From Echinometra lucunter (Eukaryota > Echinodermata > Echinoidea > Camarodonta > Echinometridae): DNA of 64,000 nucleotides. Below are positions 55,801-64,000 of this stretch, piece after piece (the first letter of the stretch is position 1; each line of letters opens with the position of its first letter). The position numbers were made by a program, and so were the translations under genes. Under the pieces are notes generated by a model that saw only the letters and a list, made by a program, of their open reading frames with translations, was not told where the DNA came from and searched no databases. The stretch covers positions 27,222,731 through 27,286,730 of the forward strand of contig CM057156.1 in NCBI GenBank assembly GCA_029962745.1, in the 5' to 3' direction.

Positions 55801-55988
55801 TGCCCAAATAGAATTTTTAGAAAGTGAGATCGTGTTTAGTACATCTTCAGTTTTCTTTTTGTTTTTCCTTATCAGCATCTCAAATGTCAGCTCTTCTTGG
55901 AGGTGATGTTTTAGCAGAGGACGACTCTTCATCATCACCCACGACACAAACAGAGGGTCAGCCTGCTTTCTCTGTCTGGAGGACATGA
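49665..55988 (+). CDS. ankyrin-repeat protein, 265 aa, 8 exons (complete)
   Basis: Exons 49665-49805, 52718-52796, 53257-53381, 54072-54130, 54497-54608, 54937-55032, 55356-55428, 55876-55988. All introns are GT-AG, phases fit, and the total is 798 bp including TGA. ATG has A at -3 and G at +4. Residues 1-47 (exon 1) are a polar leader with QNQLRTAHINLPDLSTLA. About 66-140 form two clear ankyrin repeats plus a partial third: AAFWGFHDVIKGLLESGADI, TPLHAAAFQEHGKVVMLLLQ, HGAQPE and a TPTDFAS repeat start. Then comes KIWAHFASLGCPRSSKQDLI, a basic stretch, and an RPGSG-ARPGSG-SRPDSG triplet. The C-terminus is acidic and Ser/Thr-rich (DDSSSS) ending FSVWRT. No signal peptide or membrane segment, so probably a cytosolic or nuclear protein-binding adaptor. 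I do not recognise the family, so no symbol is given. Confidence 0.88.
49885..50020 (+). repeat. GC-rich GGCAGTGCC-type minisatellite in intron 1
   Basis: Imperfect 6-12-bp repeats of GTGCCAGTGCCAG and GGCAGTGCCTGTGCC alternate on a GC-rich island starting 80 bp into intron 1. It could be a regulatory GC-rich block or plain slippage. Open frames over it are Ala/Gly-rich artefacts. Confidence 0.7.
50194..50754. mobile_element. foldback (long-inverted-repeat) element, 561 bp, 9-bp target duplication
   Basis: The arms (50194 to about 50452 and about 50495 to 50754) are near-perfect inverted complements of about 255 bp around a ~40-bp loop. They start GGCAGTGTATACAGCCACAC and are flanked by direct TTTCTTTTT repeats (50185-50193 and 50755-50763). 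Each arm holds two copies of the 12-bp palindrome CACACGCGTGTG. A 9-bp duplication with long arms fits Mutator-like or foldback elements. It sits in intron 1 of the ankyrin gene, so its transcript would form a long hairpin RNA. Confidence 0.92.
50764..52717. other. rest of ankyrin intron 1
   Basis: Apart from the MITE at 51382-51502, this holds AT-rich sequence with a repeated 'gccctcaagaggg' motif and similar near 52065-52260. The block ends with polypyrimidine and the acceptor ttttag at 52717. No exon recognised. Confidence 0.5.
51382..51502. mobile_element. small MITE with GTTTCATGAAAC ends
   Basis: Left GGGCTGTTTCATGAAACAGT and right (reverse complement) GGGCTGCGTTTCATGAAAC, then TGTCATAAGT, form ~28-bp TIRs around a 121-bp element. 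Such GGGC-(TG)-TTTCAT ends are widespread in animal MITEs. It lies in ankyrin intron 1. Confidence 0.75.
52718..52796 (+). CDS. ankyrin gene exon 2
   Basis: 79 bp: 26 codons LVEKFLSESVEVKGETGEVL then QSQLYI, plus one base of the next Ala codon. Acceptor ttttag, donor GTAAGT. Leads directly into the first ankyrin repeat. Confidence 0.88.
53257..53381 (+). CDS. ankyrin gene exon 3 (ankyrin repeats 1-2)
   Basis: 125 bp, beginning with two bases that complete Ala, then 41 codons. Encodes AFWGFHDVIKGLLESGADIN and WTPLHAAAFQEHGK. The TPLHAAA motif is the ankyrin helix-turn-helix signature. Acceptor atgaag, donor GTATGT. Confidence 0.92.
54072..54130 (+). CDS. ankyrin gene exon 4
   Basis: 59 bp: VVMLLLQHGAQPELPDMEG plus two bases of Arg. 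Completes ankyrin repeat 2. Acceptor ggtag, donor GTAAGC. A G run of about 18 lies 170 bp upstream in intron 3. Confidence 0.9.
54497..54608 (+). CDS. ankyrin gene exon 5
   Basis: 112 bp: completes Arg, then 37 codons TPTDFASASSKIWAHFASLG, CPRSSKQDLIAKGIIKK. Starts the third, degenerate ankyrin repeat and ends in a basic helix. Acceptor ttgcag, donor GTATCG. Confidence 0.9.
54937..55032 (+). CDS. ankyrin gene exon 6 (RPGSG repeats)
   Basis: 96 bp, 32 codons, phase 0. Encodes three tandem units of SRPGSGA type (SRPGSG, ARPGSG, SRPDSG) and then TRVVSGIRM. Such RPxSG repeats suggest a disordered, possibly phosphorylated linker. Acceptor gaaag, donor GTAAAT. Confidence 0.88.
55356..55428 (+). 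CDS. ankyrin gene exon 7
   Basis: 73 bp: ASYSRPESAYAIRQDPFSKR KSNN split across codons, plus one base. Acceptor preceded by a CTT polypyrimidine run; donor GTAAGT. Confidence 0.87.
55876..55988 (+). CDS. ankyrin gene exon 8 (C-terminus and stop)
   Basis: 113 bp including TGA at 55986-55988: SQMSALLGGDVLAEDDSSSS, PTTQTEGQPAFSVWRT. The short hydrophobic FSVW end after an acidic serine tract could be a peptide-binding tail; this is an inference. Confidence 0.87.
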
Positions 55989-57409
55989 AAGGAAAGTACG
56001 GGACCAAATTGAAGTTTTACATTGAACCAGGAAGACTATTAAGCTTACATGTACTTTGTCAAATCAATGTGGATTTCTATATCTCGCCTTGACTGGAAAG
56101 GCTTTTATCTTTCTTTTGTTGAGATCAGTAGCAAAAGATTGCAAATGAAGGGACATTTTTGCAATCTTTGAGGAGAAAGTTGTAGGTCTATCATTTTATT
56201 TTATAGAGTCTGTACTGAGGTTGTTGGAGGATCATGCATATACCCATAGGATATCTTGTTGATTTTTGGACTGTATTGATTCTTCTCAGATAGATTTAAC
56301 TCTGTGGATCATGAATTAAATCAGTTTGCTATGAATCCCATATTGGAAATAATGTAGTGTGTGTTGTATTTTTTTTCATTCACCTTGTTGTTTAAAATGC
56401 TATTTTACCAGTGGATTTCACACACCCAAAAACATTTACATGTTGTAGTGTTTGAAATGTCAGAGTAATTTTGTATTCAGTGTCTTCTTGTTTTGTTTGC
56501 CATTTACGGAGATGCCAACTGTTCCTGTTTGCAGTATTTTATACTTTTTTTCTTCTTTTTTTTTTGCCGAAAATGCTGCAGGTTTCACGGAAAACATCTT
56601 TTTTCCTGAAATAGTATTACAGTGTACTACACATGTCTATTGCAGAAAAGGTGAAAATACTGTTTTTCCACCCAAATTACTTTTTTACATCCTTCAAAAT
56701 ACTGCAGTGCTTTCTACAAGGTTGGCATCCCTGTATTTAGGCTACATGTACATGTGTAGGTCATAAACTGTTGTGAATTTGAGGAAGTTGGTCATACTTG
56801 TTCATAGATGTTATTATGATGCGATTACATATTTCAAGAGCTGAATCGATTAGCATTAAATCCCGTTTGTCCATGCTGATATAATTTTATATTTCTATCA
56901 GTCTGAATCTTTAAGTTCTTTTACTTTTTTTTTTGTTTATTCCACTTAACTTTTATGAATGAAACAATAATGTGCCAATGTTCTCAGTTTTCATTTTTAA
57001 ACTAGGTGTTGTCCTATAATTGCGTATTCTTCATAGTAACCTTGCAATTCACTTGCTATGATCTTAATCTTGATCTTGTTCTTTGAGAGCAATTCCATTG
57101 CACAGGGTGAAGAAAAAGTTGTATATGATCTTTGTGAAAATGGCTTTGCTAGGTTTTTAGTTCCTTTTGCCAATAATTTGGATCCGTCCTTTTTGAAGCT
57201 ATTTCTTCAAGATAATGTATATATATATATGTGTATGACATTTGACTCTGCTGTTACTGTACGGTACGTCAGGTTGCGTCTTAGTCTGAAATATTTCTCA
57301 GTCCTTTCCTTTGCTGGACAAAGTCATAAAGTTTGTGCATCTAATTAACATTGAAGGTTTTTATGCTAGGGTTCATGTTAAACAAAGCCAAAGACAGCAG
57401 TTAACCCAG
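55989..57409 (+). other. 3' UTR or downstream DNA of the ankyrin gene
   Basis: No further splice-supported frame. ATTAAA poly(A)-like signals occur at 56315-56320 and 56855-56860, and AATAAA at 59544-59549, so the transcript end is uncertain. Frames at 56452-56766 and 57058-57348 show nothing recognisable. Confidence 0.5.
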
Positions 57410-57413
57410 TTAA

Positions 57414-57806
57414 CCCATTCATGACAGGAATTATTTAAAGCCTAATTTGATCAGCTTTTATTCTTCAAATTGGCAACACCAACATTTTTATTTTATTGCT
57501 ACATTTTTCTTATAAGACATCATGTATCTGAAATGAATATAAATTGACAGAAATTATGATGAGAAGTCAAAAAGTTGCCAATTTGCAGGGGAAAACGGTG
57601 ATTTTAAACTTTCTATCACATTGCCAATTTAAGGATTTTAATGCTTATTTTCCTTTAAAAAATTTTCAGCATCAAACAACGACTATTGACGCAACCAAAA
57701 TGGGCACAGTTTGCAGTTCTGCTCATGTATTTGGTATGATTTTTAGGGCTTTGCATCAAAAGATATTAGGCCAAACCACAAAATGTGGACCTCTGTCATG
57801 AATGGG
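57414..57806. mobile_element. piggyBac-like MITE, copy 2
   Basis: 14-bp perfect ends CCCATTCATGACAG are flanked by TTAA on both sides (57410-57413 and 57807-57810). The 393-bp body is the reverse complement of 31751-32154 with moderate divergence. The left flank repeats TTAACCCAG immediately outside the element. It lies downstream of the ankyrin gene and may fall within its 3' UTR. Confidence 0.9.
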
Positions 57807-58119
57807 TTAACACTAAGCCTGTGGTAACTTTGGCCAGGGTCTATGGAAGACATGCTAAGGATATTTCTTAAGGCCTTTTTGTTTGTTTAACTCATTGCCT
57901 TCTGAATTCTCTGATTCTCATAGGTTTTATGCAGGGGCCAGCCACCTGGTTTCAGTAGCCATGGGGTTAACTCATAGCAGTAGGCCTACATTGTCTCCTT
58001 TTATTAACATTATATATAAGCATAAAGAGAAAACTTAGCTGTAAAGCTTGAATCAATGTCCACTGCAGTACATGACGTATATTGTACACTTGTTTTGCAC
58101 AATAGCAATTCAATTGCTT

Positions 58120-58345
58120 TAATCATTGAACTCTCTAAATTGGCAATGTTTTATACTTTATATCATCCTATTTTGTGTAAAAAATTGGTAATTTTATTGT
58201 TACATTTTGCAATATTTAATTCACATTAGTGCACATCATATGCATTTTTTATTTTTCAAATTATGTAGAGGGCGAAAATGAAATTGTTGCCATTTTGAGG
58301 AGGGAAAGCTGATCAATTTCACCATGTAGACAATTGGTACTGCTG
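58120..58345. repeat. possible degenerate third copy of the piggyBac-like MITE
   Basis: Shares 'aaattggcaatgt' and 'ttgttgcca', then 'aaagctgatcaa', in the same order as the 31751-32154 copy. Spacing is changed and ends are not recognisable. Weak evidence. Confidence 0.35.
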
Positions 58346-60056
58346 AGTTAAACTTGAAGTCAAGATAGGGTCTAGAGTTTAAGTAATCATCATGTAAGGT
58401 AAGGTTTAGGTTTATGTTTTCTCTCCTCCCAGTGGGCCATCAAGCCAAGGCAGTTTCATATTTTGAAAGTGGCAAAATCGTTACCATTGCAGAGCTCCAC
58501 ACTAACTTTTTTGGTAGAGGTTCTGGATTAAAATACTGGGCTCACTATATATTAAGTGAGCCCCGTGTGAAAATTGTATAGTTTGGGGACTTGCGTCCCA
58601 GGTGCCTGTTGGTGTCGGGCCATGCCATAGGATGACGTGGTATATTCTTTGAAAGATAGTAAACAAATATACCCTGCACTGAGAGGCTCGAGTTAGAATA
58701 GTGCTATTTCTGTCACCGAAGAATCCATAATTTCACTAGAGGCTCAACACAGTGCATGATATATTGTTTTATATCCCTCCAACGAATCTTTTATCTCATT
58801 TTAATGAAATTAATGTGTTAATGTCCTTACTTATAAAAACAGGGCACTGATTTAGCAGAATACACGCAATTTACAAAGTGGCCTGTGAGACCGATACCGA
58901 TCGCACTTTTCACACGCTACCGATGAAAACCCTTGATCGATCACATACAGTATCCGTGATAACATCCATGGCGTAGTGCGCTATACCATGAATGACGTCA
59001 CGGCATAGCACATTTTCTTCATTGGCATTTTGTTTTCAGTATCATCAACATCATAGCAGTGATATGTTTGGTCATGTGATTTAGTTAGACCAATCACTAA
59101 GCAAGATTTCATTAATGAGGGATATAATAACTGATACACCCAACAAGGCCTAGAAATATTACTTTTTCCCTCTTCAATATTTGAATATGTTTTGAGTTTG
59201 TGCTTTGATACAGGAAAATTAAATGTGAAAATTCTCAACTGAAATTCAGTGTTCTTCGAATATTTGAAATTCAGCTCTCCATATGTATCAAATTAGAGTC
59301 AATAGACTCTTTCAAACCAGAATGCAGTACTTAAATTTTTCAAGTATTCTCATTCTTAGGAGATATTTATATTTGTGAAATGTGCTTGAGACTCTTTGAA
59401 ATTGTCTGCTGAATTCCAGTCAAATCTGATGTTCTCATTCTTTTCTCTGCATCAGATGTGTGTGAATGTACTTGTAGCATACTATTTATTGTTCATGAAG
59501 TATCATGAAGAAGATTATTTTACTTGGATTTGTGTAAATTGTAAATAAAAATATGAATATGCTCTCTAAAACTCTGATTTGTATATTTTTTTATGTGTCA
59601 AAGGTATTAGTTGGCATCTCCTTGGTGCATATAGTGTGATAAAACTTTCTTGGCTTTGCAAATTTTTAGAGCTATCGTTATCCATAGATTTTCATAAAAG
59701 TAATGTGTGAAAGAAAAAATGCCCAAGGGTTAACGACACACACATATATAAATTCACAATTGCCAAAACTAAATTTTATGTGAGAAAAAGAGCAATTCAG
59801 AATGATCAGCAATTGCCCTCCAGTGCTTTGGGGCTCACACCTACAAATTTGCTGTTTTATTTTTTTAAAAATTTCAAGTACTAAAACTTGGGAAGTTTGA
59901 TATCGGTGAAGAATGCAACAGTACAGTGAGGTTAACATGCATAATCAACATAACACAATTATGGGTAGCGTCGACTGATATGAATTACTCTTTCCTTTTT
60001 TTTTCAGCTTGTCAATCACACTTGCCTCACTAAAATGAAATTTTAAAGACACAAAA
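58346..60056. other. intergenic, no gene; candidate poly(A) signal
   Basis: AATAAA at 59544-59549 follows 'tgtgtaaattgta' and is the best poly(A) signal downstream of the ankyrin gene. A small hairpin GGGCTCACT/AGTGAGCCC is at about 58538-58562. Frame 58981-59238 minus has no known domain. Confidence 0.45.
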
Positions 60057-60165
60057 CATCTTTTCAGAGCCAGAAGGATGTACTGATCACTGTACTGATC
60101 ACTGTACTGATCAATGCACTCATCATTTTATACAGACTTGACACCCTTCTGGCTCCGAACAGATG
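60057..60165. repeat. compact hairpin with three GTACTGATCACT units in its loop
   Basis: A 25-bp stem with three mismatches (CATCTTTTCAGAGCCAGAAGG facing CCTTCTGGCTCCGAACAGATG) encloses tandem 12-bp GTACTGATCACT repeats. Total length is 109 bp. It could be a micro-MITE or a hairpin RNA source. Confidence 0.8.
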
Positions 60166-60507
60166 AAAAGTAACATTAATCACACTTTTCAATTTGGCTC
60201 TCAAAGTTAATATCTAGAACAAATGGTCTGGGTACAAAAGCTTTCTTTGAAAAATGTTTTATTTGCAATACATTTCTATCAACTGCTGTTATTCTACAAT
60301 AGTTCTATGTACCTCCGTAATCATATAATAATATCTACCGGAAACATGACTATTTCATTGCATATACTGTAACATTCATTGCTATTCACTTTCATATATG
60401 TGATTTAGGTGAATTCATACAAGTCATACATAGGACAAACAGATTCAAACTAATAAATACGAAAAAAAATGAAAATTCATCTTGTGTATACATGTACACT
60501 GCATGTA

Positions 60508-60930
60508 ACCATTAAAGACTATCGCACATTACACGATCTGACTACGACCCAATTATGGAAGAAATATTTTTCATCAGATAAGAATTCTTAAACTAGCAAA
60601 ATTATCCTTCTTGAGGACTGGAATAACAACAGGAATACTAAATAAAATATTTTGGTCTACTGCAAACCTTTTAGTCGGAGCAAAGGCCAAATTGTCTTCA
60701 AATCGTATATGACTGCAGGGTTCCTATGACATCATGATGATTCACAATTGATTTCACTTTTTCTTCTACAAGAAGGCTCAGTCCAGAATTTTTATTTTGA
60801 CATTCGTACGACTATTTAAAACTTTGAGCATTAAGATTCAACATGCTTGAATTTGCATCAAAAGTGCTTTAACAAATTTTCAAAAATCGGATAGCTGACC
60901 GATCGTATAGTGTGCGATGGGCTTATGGCT
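60508..60930. mobile_element. TIR element (~420 bp) with ATCGCACA ends
   Basis: Left ACCATTAAAGACTATCGCAC then ATTACACGATC; right (reverse complement) GCCATAAGCCCATCGCAC then ACTATACGATCGG. The ~36-bp TIRs have a small indel. No coding capacity; the target duplication is not clear. Confidence 0.7.
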
Positions 60931-61278
60931 TATTCAGATATGAAGCGGTAATCCGTCTCAAAAAAATTGTTGGTGGTATGTAAGAAATGAACGGCAAGAC
61001 AAGATGAGTGACTCAACAAAGAACCTATGCATATTCCTCACCTGTGTGTGTTTGTAACATACAACGATGCAAAGTGCAGTATGCTTACAGAAAAACTGCA
61101 GTTTTGGGGGGGTTTTTTAAGCTCGGCTTACCACTTCATAGGAGAATGAGCCATTACTGCGAAACGGTACCATATCTGTTTGATCGTATTGCTGTGTAGA
61201 AGAATAATAAACTGTACATATTGATTGGTTTGAGAATATGCCAGGCAATGGTACAAGAAGCATATTTCTACAAGCATG

Positions 61279-61639
61279 AAGGCGCTTTCAGATATGAAGC
61301 GACTTTGTGCTGCCACTTTGTGTGTACACATTTTTTGTGTTCAGATATGATGCGACTTTGTGTCGCCACTTAATGCTAATGAACGGGCATTAACGCGTCA
61401 ACTCTCAAATAAGAGAGCATTTTGTCAAAACTTGCACAAACAATCTCATGGCACCAATTTTTGCACTAACTTTTTAGGAATTGGAGTGGTGTGCATTTTT
61501 TTGTAGCCAGGCAGCAAGCAAAAATGTGTCCTGCCTTGGCGATGTGTTTTTGTCGCCCTATACCCCATAGACCTGTACACAAAAAAATGTGTGCACACAA
61601 AGTGGCAGCACAAAGTCGCCTCATATCTTAACGCACCTT
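61279..61639. mobile_element. TIR element (361 bp) with 60+ bp inverted ends
   Basis: Left AAGGCGCTTTCAGATATGAA, GCGACTTTGTGCTGCCACTT, TGTGTGTACACA; right is its inverse with few mismatches. An internal third copy of 'ttcagatatgatgcgacttt' lies at about 61340-61360, and a partial 'ttcagatatgaagcgg' at 60933-60948 abuts the previous element. No transposase. Confidence 0.85.
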
Positions 61640-62894
61640 AAAGGAGATCATAAAACACTATGGGGAGCACTACCAGTATATGATGTCTCCTATAGAAATG
61701 CCCTAGTTCATTTAATGCATGCATGTAACATACCTGCCTACCATTTGAGAGGAATGATTCTTAGTTTCAGGACTTCAATCCTTAACAAGCATGAAGAATA
61801 GCATTGTTTCTCTCAAGCATGTGAAAGCATTCCTAACACACTGTGTTCATTGTCATGCCTTGAGAGATTCCTATTTTTTGTTGCGGAAGGTCGGCAAGTA
61901 CGCTGGAATATGCCCCTCATTAGTTTGTGCTCTTCCTCTCCCACCCCCCCCCCCCTCAAAAAAAAATGGTGAAAATGCTCTATATTACCTCTAGATACAA
62001 GCTTGACAAAGCACACAAAAGCACAAAGAGATACATGCAAATACACAGATATTCTAATATGGTGTGAAATCCAGTTCACATCCACAGGGCATAAGCCAGC
62101 TTAAGATGGATGACGGTGCATTTCCTCATTCTGACTGTCTTATGACACTAAATCCAGACAAAAGCAAAATAACAATTATTTTTCCTTACATAGTGCTTCA
62201 AGCTACAAGTTGCAGACTAAAGAGCAGTGTAGTGTATTATTGCCACAGTGATCAGGTTTACAAACTTTGCACCAGCTGTGCACCCCCGCATCTCCACTAG
62301 TAAACTGACCCTGGTTGTAGCAATGCACATGTTAACCTATTAGAAATGAGAGCTACATGTCATGTTATCTTTAATAAAGGGAATGGCCACTGGACGACCA
62401 CGGGGAATGTCCAATTCGTGTAAGCCTCGTTCGCTCACTCTGAAAGTCTGTGGTTCCAATGCATAAGTCAGACTAATGAAATCAATTCTCGGGCAGCCCC
62501 AAATCGACCAAGTGTGTGGGTTCGGGCTGAGAACAGCAGCGGGCAAGCCCCAGACAGCGGGCCACTCCTGTTATTCATTAATTTGCAGAGCCTTCACGTA
62601 TAACAGTGTTTGACCCTCTGCATGAAGCCATCTTGGGTAGAAGAAAGAAGACAGTAAATCACATAAATCAATAAAATGACAATGGTCATACTTTATGACT
62701 ATGGCACATGTACATATGGGTATGTACTTAAGCTCACCACCATTTGCATTGATATGTAAGTATCAAAACTGAGTGCAATGATTAAAATCATTGCTATTAA
62801 ATTTACAGATGACTTGCAGGTAAACCCAGTTTTTGAAAGCAATGTACAATTTCTGACACAAAATATAGAGAAGCTCATCGGGCAAATTCTAAGG
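61640..62894. other. intergenic, no gene recognised
   Basis: Short frames only. A C run and an A run at about 61943-61967. No repeat ends noticed. Confidence 0.45.
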
Positions 62895-63130
62895 CCCCCA
62901 TCTCACTAGAAAGTGATCATGTCAACCGTGGCAATCCATGGCGATCTGTAAAAAATTTTACAAAGCATGGCAGAATCGCTCTCCAACTCCATTTTTGACC
63001 TGCGCGGTGATTGGCGCTTTAGAAAGGCTCAAGATATGATGGAGAAGATTGGCAAAGCTCAAGCCATGATCCACCACGGTTTTTCGATTTTTGAGGATCG
63101 CAGTGGAATCGCCTTCTATTGAGATGGGGG
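62895..63130. mobile_element. MITE (236 bp) with CCCCCATCTCA ends
   Basis: Left CCCCCATCTCACTAGAAAGT and right (reverse complement) CCCCCATCTCAATAGAAGGC share a ~22-bp TIR with a few mismatches. Internal inverted blocks (e.g. 'tggcgatc' and 'aggatcgca', 'aagcatggc' and 'gccatgatcc') suggest further secondary structure. No clear target duplication. Confidence 0.75.
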
Positions 63131-64000
63131 TATAACAAATACTAAAGTGCATCATCAACAAGAAAAACAAAATCATTCATTCCAAAGACTGATAATGTAG
63201 ATATATATTAAGCTCTGGAGTTATGTTGAGGAATCTGTTTGCCTGAGTGATATTCAAATCATCCAATAGAAGTATAATTACATGGCAAGACCGTGGTGTT
63301 TGGTGACAATCCCAGAGGGATATCAAGTCTACATAAAATGATGAGTTATTGCCCTTTTGGCTTATAACAAAAGGTATGATTCATGACACCCACCGACTAA
63401 AACACAATCCAAAGTACATGTAGGTTGAAATAAAAATAACAAGCACCTGTGCATCACAAATCAGAAAGAATGCCCAGTTTGAAATTCCCTGCTTTTCTTA
63501 ACTCCTCAATCACTATGAACTGAATCCTGAACTGCTACATTGCTTGGATTGTATGGTACACACAACAGTACATGTGCCCAGAGTCAACTGTGGCTGCCTA
63601 GTGCTTGTGCTATTATTCAACTAAAGACTCTAACAGGTTGAAAACATATGAACTCCTCAATTTTCCACGAGAAATTTCCAGTTTTTCTTAACTCTTTACG
63701 TGCTATGCTGCCCTACTTTGGCAAAAGGAAGCACATGAAAAAAATGACATTTTCTGTAAAAGAGCAGTATGTGTCTGTCATTTGTACTGGCATCAAAGGG
63801 ATATTGTCATTTCTTACCTACCGTATCTCTCCGGAGAATGAGTGTTTATGCATAAGGTTTTGGCCTGGAAGAAGAGCACATCATATAATAAGAAAACATT
63901 TAAGTAACTCAGATTTGTGGGGGATGGTCACTTGCTTCCTTTGGCCAAAGTAGGGCAATATGGATTGTAAACCTTCAACTGTCACATTGTTTGAAGTGTA
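63131..64000. other. right edge, no gene recognised
   Basis: AT-rich sequence. The frame at 63648-63953 plus has no recognisable domain. Contains no repeat end that I can see. Confidence 0.45.

Noticed and set aside
57889..57975. Possible tiny second piggyBac-type MITE (TTAACTCATTGCC to GCCATGGGGTTAA)
   Set aside because: Ends match poorly and no second copy was seen.
60057..60165. CRISPR-like repeat-spacer pattern
   Set aside because: The repeats are 12 bp, directly tandem and inside a hairpin, in a eukaryotic genome.

Overview
The window is metazoan nuclear DNA. The evidence is spliced genes with GT-AG introns, a 34-kb intron, CpG-poor and TpG-rich AT-biased sequence, many microsatellites and dense transposon debris. 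The palindrome TACATGTA and its extensions recur throughout. Together with tRNA-headed SINE copies, L2-type retroposon tails and many short TIR elements, this suggests an echinoderm, probably a sea urchin. The species call is an inference.

Two protein-coding genes can be supported. The first is on the minus strand (39398 down to 2629, continuing off the left edge). It holds the 5' part of a calcium/calmodulin-dependent protein kinase IV gene (CAMK4-like): four exons giving 157 residues, from the start codon to mid-kinase domain. Intron 3 (2785-36940, 34.2 kb) covers more than half the window. The second is on the plus strand (49665-55988): a complete eight-exon gene for a 265-residue ankyrin-repeat protein with an RPGSG-type repeat tail. 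I could not name its family. The two genes are divergent, with 10.3 kb of repeat-rich DNA between their start codons.

All splice junctions were placed by hand. Frames are kept across every junction in both genes. For the kinase, the spacing of P-loop, AVK lysine, helix-C glutamate and hinge matches what I know of CaMKIV.

The rest is repeats. Intron 3 of the kinase gene holds an L2-like RT relic, a SINE, a ~410-bp TIR element next to a GC-rich 1.2-kb TIR element (with a 0.38-kb internally deleted relative at 19.9-20.2 kb), a 5.6-kb element with perfect CACTA-type termini, a pogo-like MITE with TA duplication, a 5'-truncated L2 copy and a piggyBac-like MITE. The intergenic region holds a 383-bp tandem duplication ending in an 18-bp-unit palindrome, a hAT-type element with an exact 8-bp target duplication, two degenerate ~30-bp minisatellite arrays in opposite orientation, a SINE fragment and a dimeric ~400-bp repeat. 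Intron 1 of the ankyrin gene holds a 561-bp foldback element with a 9-bp target duplication. Downstream of the ankyrin gene lie a second piggyBac-like MITE (inverted relative to the first), a compact hairpin and three further TIR elements.

The most unusual items are the 5.6-kb CACTA-terminated element, which has a 13-bp box exactly 74 bp from each end and no recognisable transposase; the GC-rich TIR family; the foldback element; and the 18-bp palindromic array. I see no CRISPR, operon or prokaryote-type defence system.
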